From assembly GCA_019114745.1 (NCBI GenBank), contig DXEY01000058.1:1-26549 (forward strand): a DNA stretch of 26,549 bases. Direction: 5' to 3'. Under the pieces are notes generated by a model. The model was not told where the DNA came from. It worked only from the letters and a program-made list of their open reading frames with translations, and searched no databases. Numbering within the stretch: the stretch's first letter is position 1; the number at the start of each line of letters is the position of its first letter. The position numbers and the translations under genes are program-made. Below are positions 7,444 to 14,902 of the stretch, in pieces. This DNA comes from Candidatus Mediterraneibacter colneyensis. Lineage in GTDB: Bacteria > Bacillota > Clostridia > Lachnospirales > Lachnospiraceae.

Positions 7444-8185
7444 CAGGCACGCGGCGCATCCATATGAGATCACAAGGATCCACAGCCGTATCTTTACAAT
7501 TGAAGAGCTGTGTTATTATCTCTGCAATAATCTGTATCTGATCGACTATACGATCATGAACGTCCAGCTCTGCGAGTGGCTGGATGAGGAGCTGGGGATG
7601 GATCAGCTCGCCTCAGAGCTGAGAGACGTACTCCGCCTCCGGGGATCTGTGGAGAAATTTGTGCTCACGATCCTCAAAGCGTCCAGGATCTACCGCGAGC
7701 CGGAGATGATCCGCATCCAGAACGTGCTGGAGCACTTAAAGAACCAGAAGGATATCGAGCGCCAGAAGTACAAGGGCGACAACCTTCTGGAAAGCGGCGA
7801 GGTAGAGGAGGCGATCCTTGTCTACCAGGCAATTTTAAATGAAGAAAAAGACGAGACAGTAGACGAGAAGTTCTACGGCAGGATCTATGCCGGCCTCGGG
7901 GCAGCTTACGGCCGTCTGTTCCTCTATCAGGAATCGGCGCGCATGTATGACAGGGCGTACCAGATCTGCGGGGATAAGTCCCTGATCAAGCCATATCTGT
8001 ATGCTTCTTATAAATATATGTCTCTGGAAGAATACCATATTCTCATTACCAAGCAGGAAGAATATATGGAGGTCAACGCACAGATGCGGCGGGAGATCGA
8101 TGAGATCAAAGCCGGGCTTCCGGATGAGACAGAACCCGAGTATCTGGAAACATGGAAGCGGCAGCACAGGAGAAGCCACTCATAA
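7418..8185 (+). CDS. TPR-repeat protein, third gene of the DUF5717-DUF5716 operon
   Basis: This 255-residue protein has no signal peptide. The N-terminal half contains FTIEELCYYLCNNLYLID and a helical segment, a conserved-looking domain I cannot name. Residues about 113-180 form at least two TPR-like helix pairs (YKGDNLLESGEVEEAILVYQ, then AGLGAAYGRLFLYQESARMY), followed by a charged helical tail. I chose the ATG at 7418 over that at 7415 because AGGAGG ends five bases upstream of 7418 and only two upstream of 7415. The gene overlaps the DUF5716 gene by 26 bases, so the two are probably translationally coupled. TPR proteins often act as co-chaperones or adaptors, so pairing with an Hsp70-like DUF5716 is suggestive; this is inference. 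Confidence 0.8.
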   Translation: MGNLILCHDRHAAHPYEITRIHSRIFTIEELCYYLCNNLYLIDYTIMNVQLCEWLDEELGMDQLASELRDVLRLRGSVEKFVLTILKASRIYREPEMIRIQNVLEHLKNQKDIERQKYKGDNLLESGEVEEAILVYQAILNEEKDETVDEKFYGRIYAGLGAAYGRLFLYQESARMYDRAYQICGDKSLIKPYLYASYKYMSLEEYHILITKQEEYMEVNAQMRREIDEIKAGLPDETEPEYLETWKRQHRRSHS

Positions 8186-8189
8186 ATGT

Positions 8190-8218
8190 TTGACAGCGGG
8201 GTGTCTGTGTGGTAGAAT
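8190..8218 (+). promoter_or_regulatory. Strong predicted promoter of the amino acid ABC operon
   Basis: A consensus TTGACA (8190-8195) and TAGAAT (8213-8218) are separated by exactly 17 bases. The -35 box begins five bases after the stop codon of the TPR gene. Transcription should start near 8225, leaving a leader of about 75 bases before the lipoprotein start codon. Confidence 0.85.
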
Positions 8219-8232
8219 ACAACGGTAACTTT

Positions 8233-8245
8233 ACTGTAGTACAGT
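8233..8245. promoter_or_regulatory. Candidate operator palindrome ACTGT-AGT-ACAGT
   Basis: This perfect 5-3-5 inverted repeat lies eight bases or so downstream of the predicted transcription start of the amino acid importer. Flanking bases extend it partly (TTACTGT / ACAGTGA, six of seven paired). The position suits a repressor that blocks initiation or early elongation. The regulator is not identifiable and is not encoded nearby. Confidence 0.45.
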
Positions 8246-8272
8246 GACTCATTGGTAGAGAAAAAAAGTAGA

Positions 8273-8286
8273 GCCGGTTATCCGGC
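8273..8286 (+). other. Small leader hairpin next to the ribosome binding site
   Basis: GCCGG-TTAT-CCGGC forms a perfect 5-bp GC hairpin ending three bases before the GGAGGG ribosome binding site (8290-8295) of the lipoprotein gene. It could influence ribosome access or mRNA stability; a five-base stem may also occur by chance. Confidence 0.4.
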
Positions 8287-8299
8287 GATGGAGGGAATT

Positions 8300-9115
8300 A
8301 TGAAAAGAAGAATATTGAGCGTATTGCTCTGTACAGGGCTTGTTGTTTCTATGCTTGCGGGATGCGGCTCGGGCAGCCCGGACTCATCTTCCGGTTCATC
8401 GGAGAGCGAGAGTGATATGGCATATGTCCAGGATAAAGGGACTCTGGTCGTCGGTATCACGAATTTTGAGCCCATGGACTATCAGGATGAGAGCGGAGAA
8501 TGGGTTGGCTTTGACGCAGATATGGCAAGGGCGTTTGCCGAGAGCCTCGGCGTAGAAGCGGAGTTTGTGGAGATCGACTGGGACAATAAGATACTCGAGC
8601 TCGACAGCAATACGATCGACTGCGTATGGAACGGCATGACGCTGACAGAGGAAGTGACCAGCTCTATGGAGTGTACGGACGCTTATCTCCAGAACGCACA
8701 GGTCGTTGTAGTTCCGTCTGATGTGGCGGATCAGTATCAGGATACGGACAGCTTATCAGATCTCAGCTTCGCCGTTGAAGCGGGAAGCGCGGGAGAAGAG
8801 GAAGTGAGCGCCCTCGGTCTTGATTATACTCCGGTTACCGCGCAGGCAGATGCGCTGATGGAGGTAGACGCAGGGACTTCCGACGCAGCAGTGATCGACC
8901 TGCTTATGGCGGCGGCGATGATCGGCGAGGGAACAAGCTATGCGGATCTGACTTATACGGTCAGCCTGAACAGCGAAGAGTACGGTGTCGGATTCCGCCA
9001 GGGATCTGATCTGGCAGAGGCGCTCAATGAGTTCTTCGCACAGTGCTATGAGGACGGCACGATGCAGGAGTGCGCGGAGACGTACGGAGTGCAGGCAGCG
9101 CTGATCGAAAACTAG
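8300..9115 (+). CDS. Polar amino acid ABC transporter substrate-binding lipoprotein
   Basis: A 271-residue lipoprotein that captures an amino acid outside the cell and delivers it to the adjacent permease. The N-terminus MKRRILSVLLC begins a lipoprotein signal peptide with lipobox LAGC and lipidated Cys22, then a Ser/Gly-rich linker. The mature domain is a family 3 solute-binding protein: GTLVVGITNFEPMDY, then WVGFDADMARAFAESLGV, then WNGMTLTEE, and the hinge region AVEAGSAGEEE. The start at 8300 has GGAGGG four bases upstream and gives a standard signal peptide; a longer frame from 8252 would not. The exact ligand (for example cystine, glutamine or another polar amino acid) cannot be settled. 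It is the first gene of a three-gene operon. Confidence 0.93.
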   Translation: MKRRILSVLLCTGLVVSMLAGCGSGSPDSSSGSSESESDMAYVQDKGTLVVGITNFEPMDYQDESGEWVGFDADMARAFAESLGVEAEFVEIDWDNKILELDSNTIDCVWNGMTLTEEVTSSMECTDAYLQNAQVVVVPSDVADQYQDTDSLSDLSFAVEAGSAGEEEVSALGLDYTPVTAQADALMEVDAGTSDAAVIDLLMAAAMIGEGTSYADLTYTVSLNSEEYGVGFRQGSDLAEALNEFFAQCYEDGTMQECAETYGVQAALIEN

Positions 9116-9137
9116 AGATAAGAACAGAGGTTGAAGC

Positions 9138-9836
9138 ATGGATTTCATATCTTCAGAGTTTATAGAACAGTTTCCGATTGTATTCAGATCGCTGAATGTC
9201 GGATTTCTTCAGACATTAAAACTGTTTTTTGTGACGCTGATCGGCGCAGTGCCGCTCGGGCTGGTCATATCGTTCGGCTCGATGTCACGGTTCCGGCCGC
9301 TGAGCTATTTTACAAAGTTTATCGTATGGATCATCAGAGGTACGCCCCTGATGATCCAATTGCTGATTATTTTTTATTTCCCGGGCATTGTCCTGGACAA
9401 TAACATCTGGGGTGGAAGCGAGAGCGGACGTTTCATGGCTGCTTCGGTTGCATTTATCTTTAACTATGCCTGCTATTTTTCGGAAATATACAGGGGCGGG
9501 ATCCAGGGCGTTCCCAAAGGGCAGGAAGAGGCGGGCCTTGTGCTCGGCATGACGAGGAGCCAGATCTTTTTTAAGATCACGCTGCTCCAGATGATCAAGC
9601 GCATCGTTCCGCCTATGTCAAATGAGATCATTACGCTGGTGAAAGACACTTCTCTTGCGAGGATCATCGCTCTGCAGGAGATCATATGGGCCGGACAGGC
9701 ATTCCTGAAAGGCTCCCAGGGGATCGCCGGGGCGATCTGGCCGCTGTTCTTTACTGCGGTCTACTATCTGATCTTCAGCGGAATCCTTACAGTGCTTCTC
9801 GGACGTCTCGAGAAGAAGCTGGATTATTTCAGGTAG
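9138..9836 (+). CDS. Amino acid ABC transporter permease
   Basis: A 232-residue integral membrane permease of the His/Glu/Gln type, about the normal length for this family. Hydrophobic segments lie near 22-46, 61-85, 98-118 and 198-222. The cytoplasmic EAA loop that contacts the ATPase is E131-A-G-L-V-L-G-M-T-R-S-Q, followed by IFFKITLLQ. The segment KDTSLARIIALQEI (169-182) is characteristic of the family. GAGG lies seven bases before the ATG, and the gene follows the binding protein by 22 bases. With only one permease gene in the operon, the channel is probably a homodimer. Confidence 0.95.
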   Translation: MDFISSEFIEQFPIVFRSLNVGFLQTLKLFFVTLIGAVPLGLVISFGSMSRFRPLSYFTKFIVWIIRGTPLMIQLLIIFYFPGIVLDNNIWGGSESGRFMAASVAFIFNYACYFSEIYRGGIQGVPKGQEEAGLVLGMTRSQIFFKITLLQMIKRIVPPMSNEIITLVKDTSLARIIALQEIIWAGQAFLKGSQGIAGAIWPLFFTAVYYLIFSGILTVLLGRLEKKLDYFR

Positions 9837-9848
9837 GAGGTTTGGATT

Positions 9849-10634
9849 ATGGCGATTCTTGAAGTAGAACATTTGAGCAAGAATTTTGACCGCACGGAAG
9901 TGCTGGGAGATATCAGCTTTTCCCTGGAGAAGGGAAAGGTGCTGTCCATCATCGGTTCATCGGGGAGCGGGAAGACGACGCTTCTGCGCTGCCTGAATTT
10001 TCTGGAGCGCCCGGACGGCGGCGTGATCCGGGTCAACGGCGAGACTCTGTTTGACAGCAGCGATCCTGTGACGACCCAGGAGGCGGAGATCAGGAGAAAA
10101 CGCCTTCACTTCGGGCTGGTGTTCCAGTCCTTTAACCTGTTCCCCCAGTATACTGCACTGGGAAATGTAATGCTGGCAAAAGAGCTGCTGGCGAAGGAAC
10201 AGGCGGACTACAAGGCGAGAAAAAAGGAGATCCACGCCGGGATCGAGAAAGAGGCGAAGATGCTGCTGGATCAGATGGGGCTGTCTGAACGGATGAACAA
10301 CTATCCGCACCAGCTCTCCGGCGGACAGTGCCAGCGTGTGGCGATCGCACGCGCCCTGGCGCTCAGCCCGGATATCCTGTGCTTTGACGAGCCGACTTCC
10401 GCGCTCGATCCGGAGCTGACAGGGGAAGTCTTAAAAGTGATCAAAGGCCTTGCAGACCAGGAGACGACGATGATCATTGTTACGCATGAAATGGCGTTTG
10501 CGAGAGACGTGTCGGGCCAGGTGATCTTTATGGATGACGGGCGCATCCTGGAACAGGGCACTCCGGAGGAAGTATTCGGAAATCCGAAGGAAGAGCGGAC
10601 GAAACAATTTTTATCACGTTATACAAATGGGTAG
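9849..10634 (+). CDS. Amino acid ABC transporter ATP-binding protein
   Basis: A 261-residue ABC ATPase that powers import through the preceding permease. It has Walker A GSSGSGKT (36-43), the Q-loop region GLVFQSFNLFP (Gln93), signature LSGGQ (156-160), Walker B ILCFDEP (176-182) and the switch histidine H213, all intact. The sequence is typical of GlnQ/ArtP-like polar amino acid ATPases. An insertion of charged residues at about 113-136 (a KARKKEI helix) lies between Q-loop and signature, within normal variation. AGGAGG sits eight bases before the start and overlaps the end of the permease gene. The stop codon runs into a hairpin terminator, so this is the last gene of the operon. Confidence 0.95.
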   Translation: MAILEVEHLSKNFDRTEVLGDISFSLEKGKVLSIIGSSGSGKTTLLRCLNFLERPDGGVIRVNGETLFDSSDPVTTQEAEIRRKRLHFGLVFQSFNLFPQYTALGNVMLAKELLAKEQADYKARKKEIHAGIEKEAKMLLDQMGLSERMNNYPHQLSGGQCQRVAIARALALSPDILCFDEPTSALDPELTGEVLKVIKGLADQETTMIIVTHEMAFARDVSGQVIFMDDGRILEQGTPEEVFGNPKEERTKQFLSRYTNG

Positions 10635-10660
10635 GGGGAAATATTGATTTTCCCCCTTTC
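10634..10660 (+). terminator. Intrinsic terminator after the amino acid ABC operon
   Basis: GGGGGAAA (10634-10641) pairs with TTTCCCCC (10649-10656) around a seven-base loop and is followed by TTTCTT. The stem begins with the last base of the ATPase stop codon. The T-run is short, so termination may be partial. Confidence 0.7.
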
Positions 10661-10672
10661 TTATATTATAAT
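10644..10672 (+). promoter_or_regulatory. Predicted purF promoter overlapping the preceding terminator
   Basis: TTGATT (10644-10649) and a perfect TATAAT (10667-10672) are separated by 17 bases. The -35 box lies in the loop and right arm of the upstream terminator. The leader of about 75 bases contains a small hairpin, GTCCT-CCTGA-AGGAC (10692-10706). I see no purine riboswitch core. Confidence 0.65.
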
Positions 10673-10752
10673 CAAGTCTGCAAAATCGGCTGTCCTCCTG
10701 AAGGACGGTATGCAGCATATAACCTGAGTGGATCAGTAAGGAGCTAAATAAG

Positions 10753-12180
10753 ATGACAGAATTTGAAAAAACCGCTTCAGGGCTTGGCGAAGAATGTGGA
10801 GTTTTTGGAGCTTATGATATGGACGGGCATGATGTGGCGCCCTCCATCTACTATGGGCTGTTCGCCCTCCAGCACAGAGGGCAGGAGAGCTGCGGCATTG
10901 CGGTGACAGACACATACGGGGAGCGGAAGGTGCTCTCTAAAAAAGGTCTGGGTCTTGTGAATGAAGTGTTTGACGGGGAATCCCTGTCGGAGCTGAAGGG
11001 CAACCTGGGCGTCGGGCATGTCCGCTATTCAACGGCGGGCGGGACGCGGGTCGAGAACGCCCAGCCGCTGGTGATCAACTATGTGAAAGGAACTCTTGCG
11101 ATCGCCCATAACGGAAACCTGGTGAACGCTGTGGAGCTGAGAAAAGAACTGGAGTATACAGGGGCGATCTTCCAGACGACCATCGACTCGGAAGTGATCG
11201 CCTACCATATTGCGAGGGAGCGCCTGAACACCAGGACGGCGGAAGAGGCGGTCAGAAATGCGATGAAAAAGATCAGGGGTGCATATGCACTTGTGGTCAA
11301 CAGTCCCCGGAAGATGATCGGGGCGAGAGATCCTTTCGGACTGAAGCCGCTCTGCATCGGAAAGAGAGACCGCACCTATTTCCTCGCGTCAGAGAGCTGT
11401 GCGATCTCTGCGGTAGATGCGGAGTTTGTACGCGATGTAAGACCCGGTGAGATCGTCACGATCACGAAGGACGGCATTGCCTCGGACATGAGCATGGCGT
11501 TGGAAGAGGACAGGCAGGCGAGATGCATTTTTGAGTATATCTATTTTGCCCGCATGGACAGCACGATCGACGGAGTCAATGTCTATCATTCCCGGATACT
11601 GGCGGGAAAAGCCCTCGCAAGGTCTTACCCGGTGGAGGCTGACCTGGTGGTGGGCGTCCCGGATTCCGGTCTTGTCGCGGCAAGGGGGTATTCCGAGGAG
11701 TCCGGCATCCCGACCGGTATGGCATTCCACAAAAACAGCTATGTGGGGCGTACATTTATCAAGCCAAAGCAGAGCGAACGGGAGTCCAGTGTGAAGATCA
11801 AGCTGAATGTGATCCCCGAAGTTGTGAAAGGCAAGAGGATCGTCATGGTAGATGATTCTATCGTGCGGGGAACGACCTGCGCGAATATCATCAGGATGTT
11901 AAAAAATGCCGGCGCGTCAGAAGTGCATGTAAGGATCAGCTCGCCTCCGTTTTTGTATCCGTGTTATTTCGGGACAGACGTTCCGTCAAATGAGCAGCTG
12001 ATCGCCCACTCGCACACACCGGAGCAGATCCGGGAGATGATCGGGGCAGACTCCCTCGGATATATGGAGATCAGTAAACTCAGGGAAATGGTGGGCAGCC
12101 TGGGATACTGTGACGCATGCTTTACGGGGAATTATCCCATGGAAGTCCCCGGCAGGGATATCAGCCATGCGTTTGAGTAA
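10753..12180 (+). CDS. purF: Amidophosphoribosyltransferase PurF
   Basis: PurF catalyses the first committed step of purine synthesis, converting PRPP and glutamine to phosphoribosylamine. The 475-residue length matches the Bacillus-type enzyme. A short propeptide (residues 1-14) precedes the N-terminal nucleophile Cys15 in CGVFG, which must be exposed by cleavage. The glutaminase domain shows ALQHRGQES and HNGNLVN (120-125). The phosphoribosyltransferase domain shows the PRPP loop VDDSIVRGTT (366-375). Cys258, Cys404, Cys453 and Cys456 match the four ligands of the 4Fe-4S cluster in the B. subtilis type. AAGGAG precedes the ATG. purB follows after 49 bases, probably on the same transcript. 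Confidence 0.97.
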   Translation: MTEFEKTASGLGEECGVFGAYDMDGHDVAPSIYYGLFALQHRGQESCGIAVTDTYGERKVLSKKGLGLVNEVFDGESLSELKGNLGVGHVRYSTAGGTRVENAQPLVINYVKGTLAIAHNGNLVNAVELRKELEYTGAIFQTTIDSEVIAYHIARERLNTRTAEEAVRNAMKKIRGAYALVVNSPRKMIGARDPFGLKPLCIGKRDRTYFLASESCAISAVDAEFVRDVRPGEIVTITKDGIASDMSMALEEDRQARCIFEYIYFARMDSTIDGVNVYHSRILAGKALARSYPVEADLVVGVPDSGLVAARGYSEESGIPTGMAFHKNSYVGRTFIKPKQSERESSVKIKLNVIPEVVKGKRIVMVDDSIVRGTTCANIIRMLKNAGASEVHVRISSPPFLYPCYFGTDVPSNEQLIAHSHTPEQIREMIGADSLGYMEISKLREMVGSLGYCDACFTGNYPMEVPGRDISHAFE

Positions 12181-12229
12181 CCTGTTGACGACAAGATAAT
12201 AATTTATAAAGGAAAAGGAGAAAAAGAAT

Positions 12230-13663
12230 ATGTCAAATGACCGCTATGTAAGCCCGCTCTCAGAGCGTTATGCAAGCAAGGAGATGCAGTACATCTTTTC
12301 ACCGGACAAGAAGTTCCGCACATGGAGGAGACTTTGGATCGCCCTCGCCGAGACAGAGAAAGAGCTTGGCCTGCCTGTCACAGACGAGCAGATCGAAGAA
12401 TTGAAAAGCCACGCGGACGATATCAACTACGATGTGGCAAAGGAGAGGGAACGGGTCGTGCGCCACGATGTGATGTCACACGTTTACGCATATGGCGTAC
12501 AGTGTCCGAAAGCCAAGGGGATCATCCATCTGGGCGCCACCTCCTGTTACGTGGGAGACAATACGGACATCATCATTATGTCCGAGGCGCTGAAGCTGGT
12601 GCGCAGGAAACTGGTCAACGTGATCGCTGAGCTGGCGAAGTTCGCAGATGCGCAGAAAGCGCAGCCGACACTTGCGTTTACACATTTCCAGCCTGCCCAG
12701 CCGACGACTGTCGGGAAGAGGGCGACGCTCTGGATGCATGAGTTTACGATGGATCTGGAAGACCTGGACTATGTGCTGGGAAGCCTGAAACTGCTCGGCT
12801 CAAAAGGGACGACTGGAACCCAGGCAAGTTTCCTCGAGCTGTTTGACGGAGACCAGGAGAAGATCGACCGCATCGATCCGATGATCGCGGAAAAGATGGG
12901 CTTTGAGGCGTGCTATCCGGTGTCCGGTCAGACATATTCCAGAAAGGTGGATACAAGGGTATTAAATGTCCTTGCGGGAATTGCGGCGAGCGCCCATAAA
13001 TTCTCCAATGATATCCGCCTGCTCCAGCACTTAAAGGAGGTTGAGGAGCCGTTTGAAAAGACGCAGATCGGATCCTCGGCTATGGCATATAAGAGAAACC
13101 CGATGCGGAGCGAGCGTATTGCATCCCTGTCGCGCTATGTGATGATCGACGCCCTGAATCCGGCAATTACTTCGTCTACACAGTGGTTTGAGAGGACGCT
13201 GGACGACTCTGCCAACAAAAGGCTGAGCGTGCCGGAAGGATTCCTTGCAGTGGACGGCATCCTTGACCTCTGCCTTAATGTTGTGGACGGGCTGGTCGTA
13301 TATCCCAAAGTGATCGAGAAACGCCTGATGTCTGAGCTTCCCTTCATGGCTACTGAGAATATCATGATGGATGCGGTAAAGGCGGGAGGCGACCGTCAGG
13401 AACTGCACGAGAGGATCCGCGAGCTGTCAATGGAAGCTGGAAGAAATGTAAAGGAGAAAGGCCTTGAGAATAATCTCCTGGAACTGATCGCGGCAGATCC
13501 GGCGTTCAATCTGAGCCTGGATGACCTGAAGAAGACAATGGATCCGACAAAGTATGTCGGGCGCGCGAAAGAGCAGGTTGAAGCATATCTCAGAGATGTG
13601 GCGGGTCCCCTGCTCGAGGCGAATAAGGACGTGCTTGGCATGACTTCAGAGATCAACGTATAA
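12230..13663 (+). CDS. purB: Adenylosuccinate lyase PurB
   Basis: PurB cleaves fumarate from SAICAR and from adenylosuccinate, serving both the main purine pathway and AMP formation. The 477 residues follow the fumarase/aspartase superfamily plan: LGATSCYVGDN (101-111), the region with the probable catalytic histidine THFQPAQPTT (151-160, His152), and the superfamily signature GSSAMAYKRNPMRSE (281-295) with the flexible serine loop. GGAAAAGGAG precedes the ATG. It forms an operon-like pair with purF, the only two purine genes here; the rest of the pathway must be elsewhere. A hairpin with a T-run follows. Confidence 0.97.
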   Translation: MSNDRYVSPLSERYASKEMQYIFSPDKKFRTWRRLWIALAETEKELGLPVTDEQIEELKSHADDINYDVAKERERVVRHDVMSHVYAYGVQCPKAKGIIHLGATSCYVGDNTDIIIMSEALKLVRRKLVNVIAELAKFADAQKAQPTLAFTHFQPAQPTTVGKRATLWMHEFTMDLEDLDYVLGSLKLLGSKGTTGTQASFLELFDGDQEKIDRIDPMIAEKMGFEACYPVSGQTYSRKVDTRVLNVLAGIAASAHKFSNDIRLLQHLKEVEEPFEKTQIGSSAMAYKRNPMRSERIASLSRYVMIDALNPAITSSTQWFERTLDDSANKRLSVPEGFLAVDGILDLCLNVVDGLVVYPKVIEKRLMSELPFMATENIMMDAVKAGGDRQELHERIRELSMEAGRNVKEKGLENNLLELIAADPAFNLSLDDLKKTMDPTKYVGRAKEQVEAYLRDVAGPLLEANKDVLGMTSEINV

Positions 13664-13690
13664 CCGGTAATATCATGTTGACACCATGGC

Positions 13691-13733
13691 AGAATGCAAA
13701 GGGATGTTGCGCAGGATTGCGGCATTCCTTTTT
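13691..13733 (+). terminator. Probable terminator after purB
   Basis: GAATGC (13692-13697) pairs with GCATTC (13722-13727) and is followed by a five-T run (13729-13733). The 24-base interior is GC-rich but has no obvious strong continuous stem, so strength is uncertain. Confidence 0.5.
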
Positions 13734-13760
13734 CTGTGATACCGTAGTCCTGTTACAGAA

Positions 13761-13775
13761 TGGAAAATGTTTCCA
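13761..13775. promoter_or_regulatory. Candidate operator palindrome TGGAAA-ATG-TTTCCA
   Basis: A perfect 6-3-6 inverted repeat lies 32 bases before the start of the leucine-rich repeat gene. It resembles a repressor operator. I could not find a convincing promoter pair around it, so its role is open. Confidence 0.4.
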
Positions 13776-13807
13776 GCAGTTTCAGGTGTAGAAAGGAATG
13801 AGGTTCA

Positions 13808-14830
13808 ATGGAGTGGTGTGTAACTTTTTATGAAGAGAGACTTGGCTCAAAGTATGTAAACAGGGTTGTACGGATACTGGTCGTGCTGTTTTTCCTGTGT
13901 TCGGCTGTAATATGGGTGAATACATGGAGACCGGAAGCGGCAGGCTCCGGCTCAGGATCTGCCGGGGCTTACACAGATATGACGGCTGACGGGGAACTGC
14001 TGGTCAGGGAAGTCCTCGGTCCTGTGGAAGAAAGCGTGTCGTATCCTGGCAGAGCGTATTTCCTTTTCTCTGTCGAGGGTATGGCATCAGTCCTTCCCGC
14101 GCCTGCGGTACCAGCAGACGCGGAAGAGACGGTATATGAGCCTGCTGCGCCTGTTTCCGGGATCATGGAGTTCCCAGGGGAAACAACGGCGCCGGATATT
14201 ACAGTGGATTCCGGAGAGAGCGTACAGGAAGATACCGATTCTCCCGCTGTCCCGCAGGAACCCCGGCCGGATGCTGGCCAAACGGTGGTCGGCGGGTTCC
14301 TTGTCAACGAGGCGGGAATGATCTGCGGTGTGGCGGATCCGTCTGCTGCTGTATCAGGCGGCGTTATGAAAATCCCATCAGAAGGATGCAGTGGGATCGC
14401 GGCGGGAGCATTCTTGTGCGGACTTCCTTCTGTCCGTGAGATCAGCATTCCCTCGAATATTACCCGGATCGAGACGGGCGCGTTCAGAGGACTTGAAAAT
14501 GCAGAATGGTTCAGCGTGGAATCATCCGGTGAGTTTTCAGCGAAGATGGGCGTCCTTATGTCGGAAGGAGGCACCTGTATCCTTGCGTTTCCTGCGGGAA
14601 GGATCGGAAGCTACAAAGTACCTTCTCAGGTCACAAAGTTTGCGGAAGGAGCGTTCGCGGGTTCACGCCTTACAGTGATCGATGCGGTTTCCTGTTCCCT
14701 GACGGATACGGGCGATGTCCCGTCAAACATCAGGATCCTTCAGAGAGTGGAAGGAGAAGAGGATCCCGGCTCTGCCCAGGAGCCTGAAAACGGCGTGACA
14801 ACAGGAAGTTCCCCGGAACCTGCCGTCTAA
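13808..14830 (+). CDS. Membrane-anchored BspA-type leucine-rich repeat protein
   Basis: This 340-residue protein has a short cytoplasmic N-terminus, one membrane segment at about 20-39 (VRILVVLFFLCSAVIWV) and a long acidic Pro/Ser/Ala-rich extracellular stalk (about 42-160). Residues about 187-293 form degenerate BspA-type (LRR_5) repeats: IAAGAFLCGLPSVREISIP, ITRIETGAFRGLENAEWF, and VTKFAEGAFAGSRLTVIDA. The C-terminus is a low-complexity acidic tail. There is no sortase motif or cleavable lipobox, so it is probably anchored by the N-terminal helix. Such repeats usually bind proteins or surfaces; no enzymatic motif is visible. GAGG lies four bases before the ATG. The gene appears monocistronic. 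Confidence 0.8.
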   Translation: MEWCVTFYEERLGSKYVNRVVRILVVLFFLCSAVIWVNTWRPEAAGSGSGSAGAYTDMTADGELLVREVLGPVEESVSYPGRAYFLFSVEGMASVLPAPAVPADAEETVYEPAAPVSGIMEFPGETTAPDITVDSGESVQEDTDSPAVPQEPRPDAGQTVVGGFLVNEAGMICGVADPSAAVSGGVMKIPSEGCSGIAAGAFLCGLPSVREISIPSNITRIETGAFRGLENAEWFSVESSGEFSAKMGVLMSEGGTCILAFPAGRIGSYKVPSQVTKFAEGAFAGSRLTVIDAVSCSLTDTGDVPSNIRILQRVEGEEDPGSAQEPENGVTTGSSPEPAV

Positions 14831-14837
14831 GTGTTTG

Positions 14838-14866
14838 TTGAAGAATCCTCCGGAATGGTCTATAAT
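14838..14866 (+). promoter_or_regulatory. Predicted promoter of the sirtuin-gltX-helicase operon
   Basis: TTGAAG (14838-14843) and a perfect TATAAT (14861-14866) are separated by 17 bases. They start eight bases after the stop of the leucine-rich repeat gene and lie about 37 bases before the ATG at 14903. Confidence 0.75.
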
Positions 14867-14902
14867 ATTTTTATATTCCAGCAGTGTAAAGGAGGGGACT
14901 TT

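Noticed and set aside
10673..10752. Purine riboswitch in the purF leader
   Set aside because: The leader is about 75 bases and shows only one five-base hairpin, without the three-way junction core expected.
13761..13775. CcpA cre site upstream of the leucine-rich repeat gene
   Set aside because: The palindrome has an odd three-base centre and lacks the central CG of cre sites.
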